Assembly: GCA_003242955.1 (NCBI GenBank)
Contig: QJPH01000401.1
Location: 1-33,217, forward strand
DNA from: Candidatus Methylumidiphilus alinenensis
GTDB lineage: Bacteria > Pseudomonadota > Gammaproteobacteria > Methylococcales > Methylococcaceae
DNA: 33,217 bases
Reading direction: 5' to 3'
Shown here piece after piece: positions 31,267-33,217 of the stretch. The translations under genes and the position numbers were made by a program. Every line of letters starts with the position of its first letter. Position 1 is the first letter of the stretch. The notes under the pieces were generated by a model. That model made no database searches. It saw nothing but the letters and a program-made list of their open reading frames with translations, and was not told the origin of the DNA.

Positions 31267-32805
31267 TTACCCTCCTGGGGCATCCTCGGCGATACAGGCC
31301 GGCAGGGCGATTTCAAACCAAGACCCGCCTTCTGGGCGGTTCCCCCCGGTGATGCTGCCGCCAAAACGCTCCAACAGTCGCTTGCACAAAACCAAGCCGA
31401 TCCCCATGCCGTTCGGTTTGGTGCTGCGATAGGGACGGAACAGGTCCTCCGGGCGACTCAAACCCGGCCCGTCATCAATAACCATTAGTTTCACCCATTG
31501 GTCTTCAAGCTTCGCCTCCATGTTGATGACACCCCCCTTGACTGTGTCGAAGATGGCCTCGGCGGCAATGGCCTCGGCGGCGTTACGCAACAAATTCAGC
31601 AAGACTATTTCCAATGCGGCACGGCTGACCATGATCTGGCAATCTGTCCCGCCAACCTTGACCGCCAAGCTGATGCCGTGGAAGCGCGGGTCCAACTTGG
31701 TCAATGCGGCGACGCTTCGGAACACGTCATAGGCGGCGACCGGTCGGCTTTGCCGCTGCCCCGGCCCTGCCAAACCGGTCTGGCTACGGATTTCATCAAG
31801 GAACTCGCAAGCACGTTGGGCAAGTTGGGAAGCAGCGGTCAAGTCCCGCACTAAGACCTCCGGCGGCAAATCATTGTTGTTTAGCCGCTGCATCAATCCT
31901 TCAAGACAACCGGAAATGCCAGTCAAGGGTTGCGCCAATTCATGGGCAAGTTCATGCGCGATGAAATCGACCTCCTCGCCGCGCTGCTGTTGCACCAAAT
32001 GATAGCCGTATTTCTGCAAATTCCGCTCATAGAGCCGTCGCGCCCTCAGGTAATAGGCCCAACTCAATAGGCTGCCAATCAGAGCTAGGATCAGGCCAGG
32101 CCAAATCAACTTCCAACTATTCGCCGGGGCGGACAATGTGGCATGCAGGCGATTGTTGAAGAATTTGAAATCTGTCTCCTTGACCCAAGACGCGTTGCCA
32201 TTCTCTTCGACACCCTTGACGAAAATACCCGACTTATCGTGATTTCCGCCACTGGTGGTTCTGTTTGCTTGATAAAAATCCAAATGTATGCCCATGCCCT
32301 GGTCCGTTGCAAGCCTGAACAACTGGGTAAACAGCGTTTCCACGTTAAAGCGTAGTTCTAATGCACCATAACACGCCTGCTGTTTGGGCATGCCCTGCTT
32401 GACTGAACCAGACAAGGGCTTATGCCAAACCATTGACGTGTCTCTCTCGACATTTATCCATTCCTTGCAAAATGAGTCAGGGGGATAAGCGTCTGGCTTA
32501 AGCAATTGGATATCATCCAGACCGACATAATGACTAAATGATAAATTTCCCAGATACCGCTTACACCTGCCTTTTGTTATCATTCCTTGATTGCAAAAGT
32601 TGTAGGCTTCATTGACTAGCTTGTCATATTCAGTTAAATCGACTGTCACTGAGCTAAATATTTCGCCAGCAACGCGGTGGAACTCGTCTAAGGCTTGAGC
32701 CTGCAAATGCTTGACTAGCAGAATGCCTCCGGCCATTGAACAAGCCAAGCCGACGGCCAACAGAATCCTAGGAAAAAAAAGAGGGGAAAAGCGATGACGG
32801 TTCAA
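31267..32805 (-). CDS. Membrane sensor histidine kinase
   Basis: This 512-residue kinase has an N-terminal membrane helix (about 9-31), a periplasmic sensor region of about 200 residues with several cysteines, and a second helix (WPGLILALIGSLLSWAYYL, about 235-253). The transmitter follows: H-box FIAHELAHELAQPLTGISG (His288 probable phosphosite, FixL/ThsS-like), N-box LLNLLRNAAEAIA, G1 VIDDGPGLS and G2 GMGIGLVLCKRLLERFGG. The frame is open to TTG 32853, but TTG 32805 has AGGAAG six bases upstream, so I chose it. It then overlaps the divergent response-regulator start by 12 bases. The stop lies in a palindromic CCCTCCTGGG region, so the last residues may be repeat-derived. Confidence 0.85.
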   Translation of the reverse strand: MNRHRFSPLFFPRILLAVGLACSMAGGILLVKHLQAQALDEFHRVAGEIFSSVTVDLTEYDKLVNEAYNFCNQGMITKGRCKRYLGNLSFSHYVGLDDIQLLKPDAYPPDSFCKEWINVERDTSMVWHKPLSGSVKQGMPKQQACYGALELRFNVETLFTQLFRLATDQGMGIHLDFYQANRTTSGGNHDKSGIFVKGVEENGNASWVKETDFKFFNNRLHATLSAPANSWKLIWPGLILALIGSLLSWAYYLRARRLYERNLQKYGYHLVQQQRGEEVDFIAHELAHELAQPLTGISGCLEGLMQRLNNNDLPPEVLVRDLTAASQLAQRACEFLDEIRSQTGLAGPGQRQSRPVAAYDVFRSVAALTKLDPRFHGISLAVKVGGTDCQIMVSRAALEIVLLNLLRNAAEAIAAEAIFDTVKGGVINMEAKLEDQWVKLMVIDDGPGLSRPEDLFRPYRSTKPNGMGIGLVLCKRLLERFGGSITGGNRPEGGSWFEIALPACIAEDAPGG

Positions 32806-33217
32806 GAGCGTCTTCCTAAAAAAAAATACCAGATTGCGGTAATAGACGACCAAGAAGCCATTTATCTGGGCCTAAGGTCGCTGCTGGAGGCAGAGGGGGG
32901 GCATAGGGTAGAATATTTTGACTCGCCTGAAGCATTCCTAGACTCTAGCAAACCGCAAGAATTCGACTGCATTCTGCTGGATCTCATTTTCAACGGTGGC
33001 ATGGACGGGCTGCAACTGCTTGATCATTTTGCCAGACAGCATTTGAAAACGCCAGTCGTCATGATGACATCAGAAAACAAGGCCAACCACGCCACCACGT
33101 TCGAACTAGGGAGGCGGGCGAAGGCGCTTTTGCTTAAACCGTTTGTCGGCTATCAATTGTGGGAGGCCATGCGCAAGGCCATGGAACCGGTACTAGAAGG
33201 CGCAAACAGCAACGAAG
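32794..33217 (+). CDS. Response regulator, receiver domain, cut by window end
   Basis: The first 141 residues are present. The receiver domain is complete: acidic pocket VIDDQ (18-20), phospho-acceptor Asp63 in DCILLDLIF, switch Thr in MMTSENK and conserved Lys in LLLKPF. It is a paralogue of the regulator at 29846-30583 (shared SLLEA-GH, FLDS, FDCILL), and a C-terminal LuxR-type HTH is expected beyond the window. GAGGGG precedes ATG 32794. It diverges from the sensor kinase with overlapping 5' ends, so the pair is almost certainly a two-component system. Confidence 0.88.
   Translation, partial: MTVQERLPKKKYQIAVIDDQEAIYLGLRSLLEAEGGHRVEYFDSPEAFLDSSKPQEFDCILLDLIFNGGMDGLQLLDHFARQHLKTPVVMMTSENKANHATTFELGRRAKALLLKPFVGYQLWEAMRKAMEPVLEGANSNE

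Overview
The window looks like a piece of a gammaproteobacterial chromosome. The gene order serC-serA-pheA-hisC-tyrA-aroA-cmk-rpsA-ihfB-lapB, Cys-type glutathione peroxidase, CinA and RecD all fit that class. A methanotroph or other environmental lineage such as Methylococcales or Chromatiales is possible, but no methane-oxidation gene lies here, so the placement is an inference. Base composition is moderate in the core genes and clearly A+T-rich in a few accessory genes.

Layout. 1-12050 is a compact, all-plus housekeeping block. It covers serine synthesis (serC, serA), phenylalanine/tyrosine synthesis and the shikimate step (pheA, a hisC-type aminotransferase, tyrA, aroA), then cmk, rpsA, ihfB, lapB and a small membrane-anchored protein. 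Several junctions overlap by 1-4 bases, which implies translational coupling. 12051-18344 is an accessory, repeat-rich stretch. It holds a lipoprotein, a glutathione peroxidase, an A+T-rich orphan gene, a frameshifted tail-collar (Mdp-type) gene, a VapBC-like toxin-antitoxin pair with a visible promoter and operator, two small hypothetical genes, an attC-like site, and a decayed AbrB/PemK-like toxin-antitoxin locus abutting recD. 18345-27132 holds recD, a membrane fatty-acid hydroxylase/sterol desaturase-family gene, cinA, a DegT-type aminotransferase, a kinase-metallophosphatase (PNKP-like) and argE. 27613-33217 holds a secreted 17-residue-repeat protein with a Peptidase_S74 chaperone domain, a LuxR-type response regulator, a sensor kinase and a divergent second response regulator cut by the window end.

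The most striking feature is the density of small palindromic and MITE-like elements with no transposase in the window. At least three families show target-site duplications I could read directly: an 8-bp family (5967-6150, 22673-22871, 24034-24198), a 9-bp family (17881-17950, 24251-24381, 29574-29841) and a family nested inside the latter with a 7-8 bp duplication (29586-29713). Two palindromic elements lie in frame inside protein-coding genes: a 105-bp element with a 9-bp duplication inside the phosphatase domain of the PNKP-like gene, and an 88-bp element with perfect 36-bp arms inside recD. This resembles the in-frame palindromic elements known from Rickettsia. Another element supplies the last codons and stop of the PNKP-like gene, and one supplies part of the ribosome-binding region of cinA.

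Two other threads deserve attention. The LuxR-type regulator has Glu where its neighbour paralogue has the phospho-accepting Asp. A palindromic motif (TCTCCGTA-N4-TACGG) sits upstream of both that regulator and the repeat protein, so the surface-protein and two-component genes may form one regulatory unit. All functional assignments rest on motif recognition by eye; no database search was possible.
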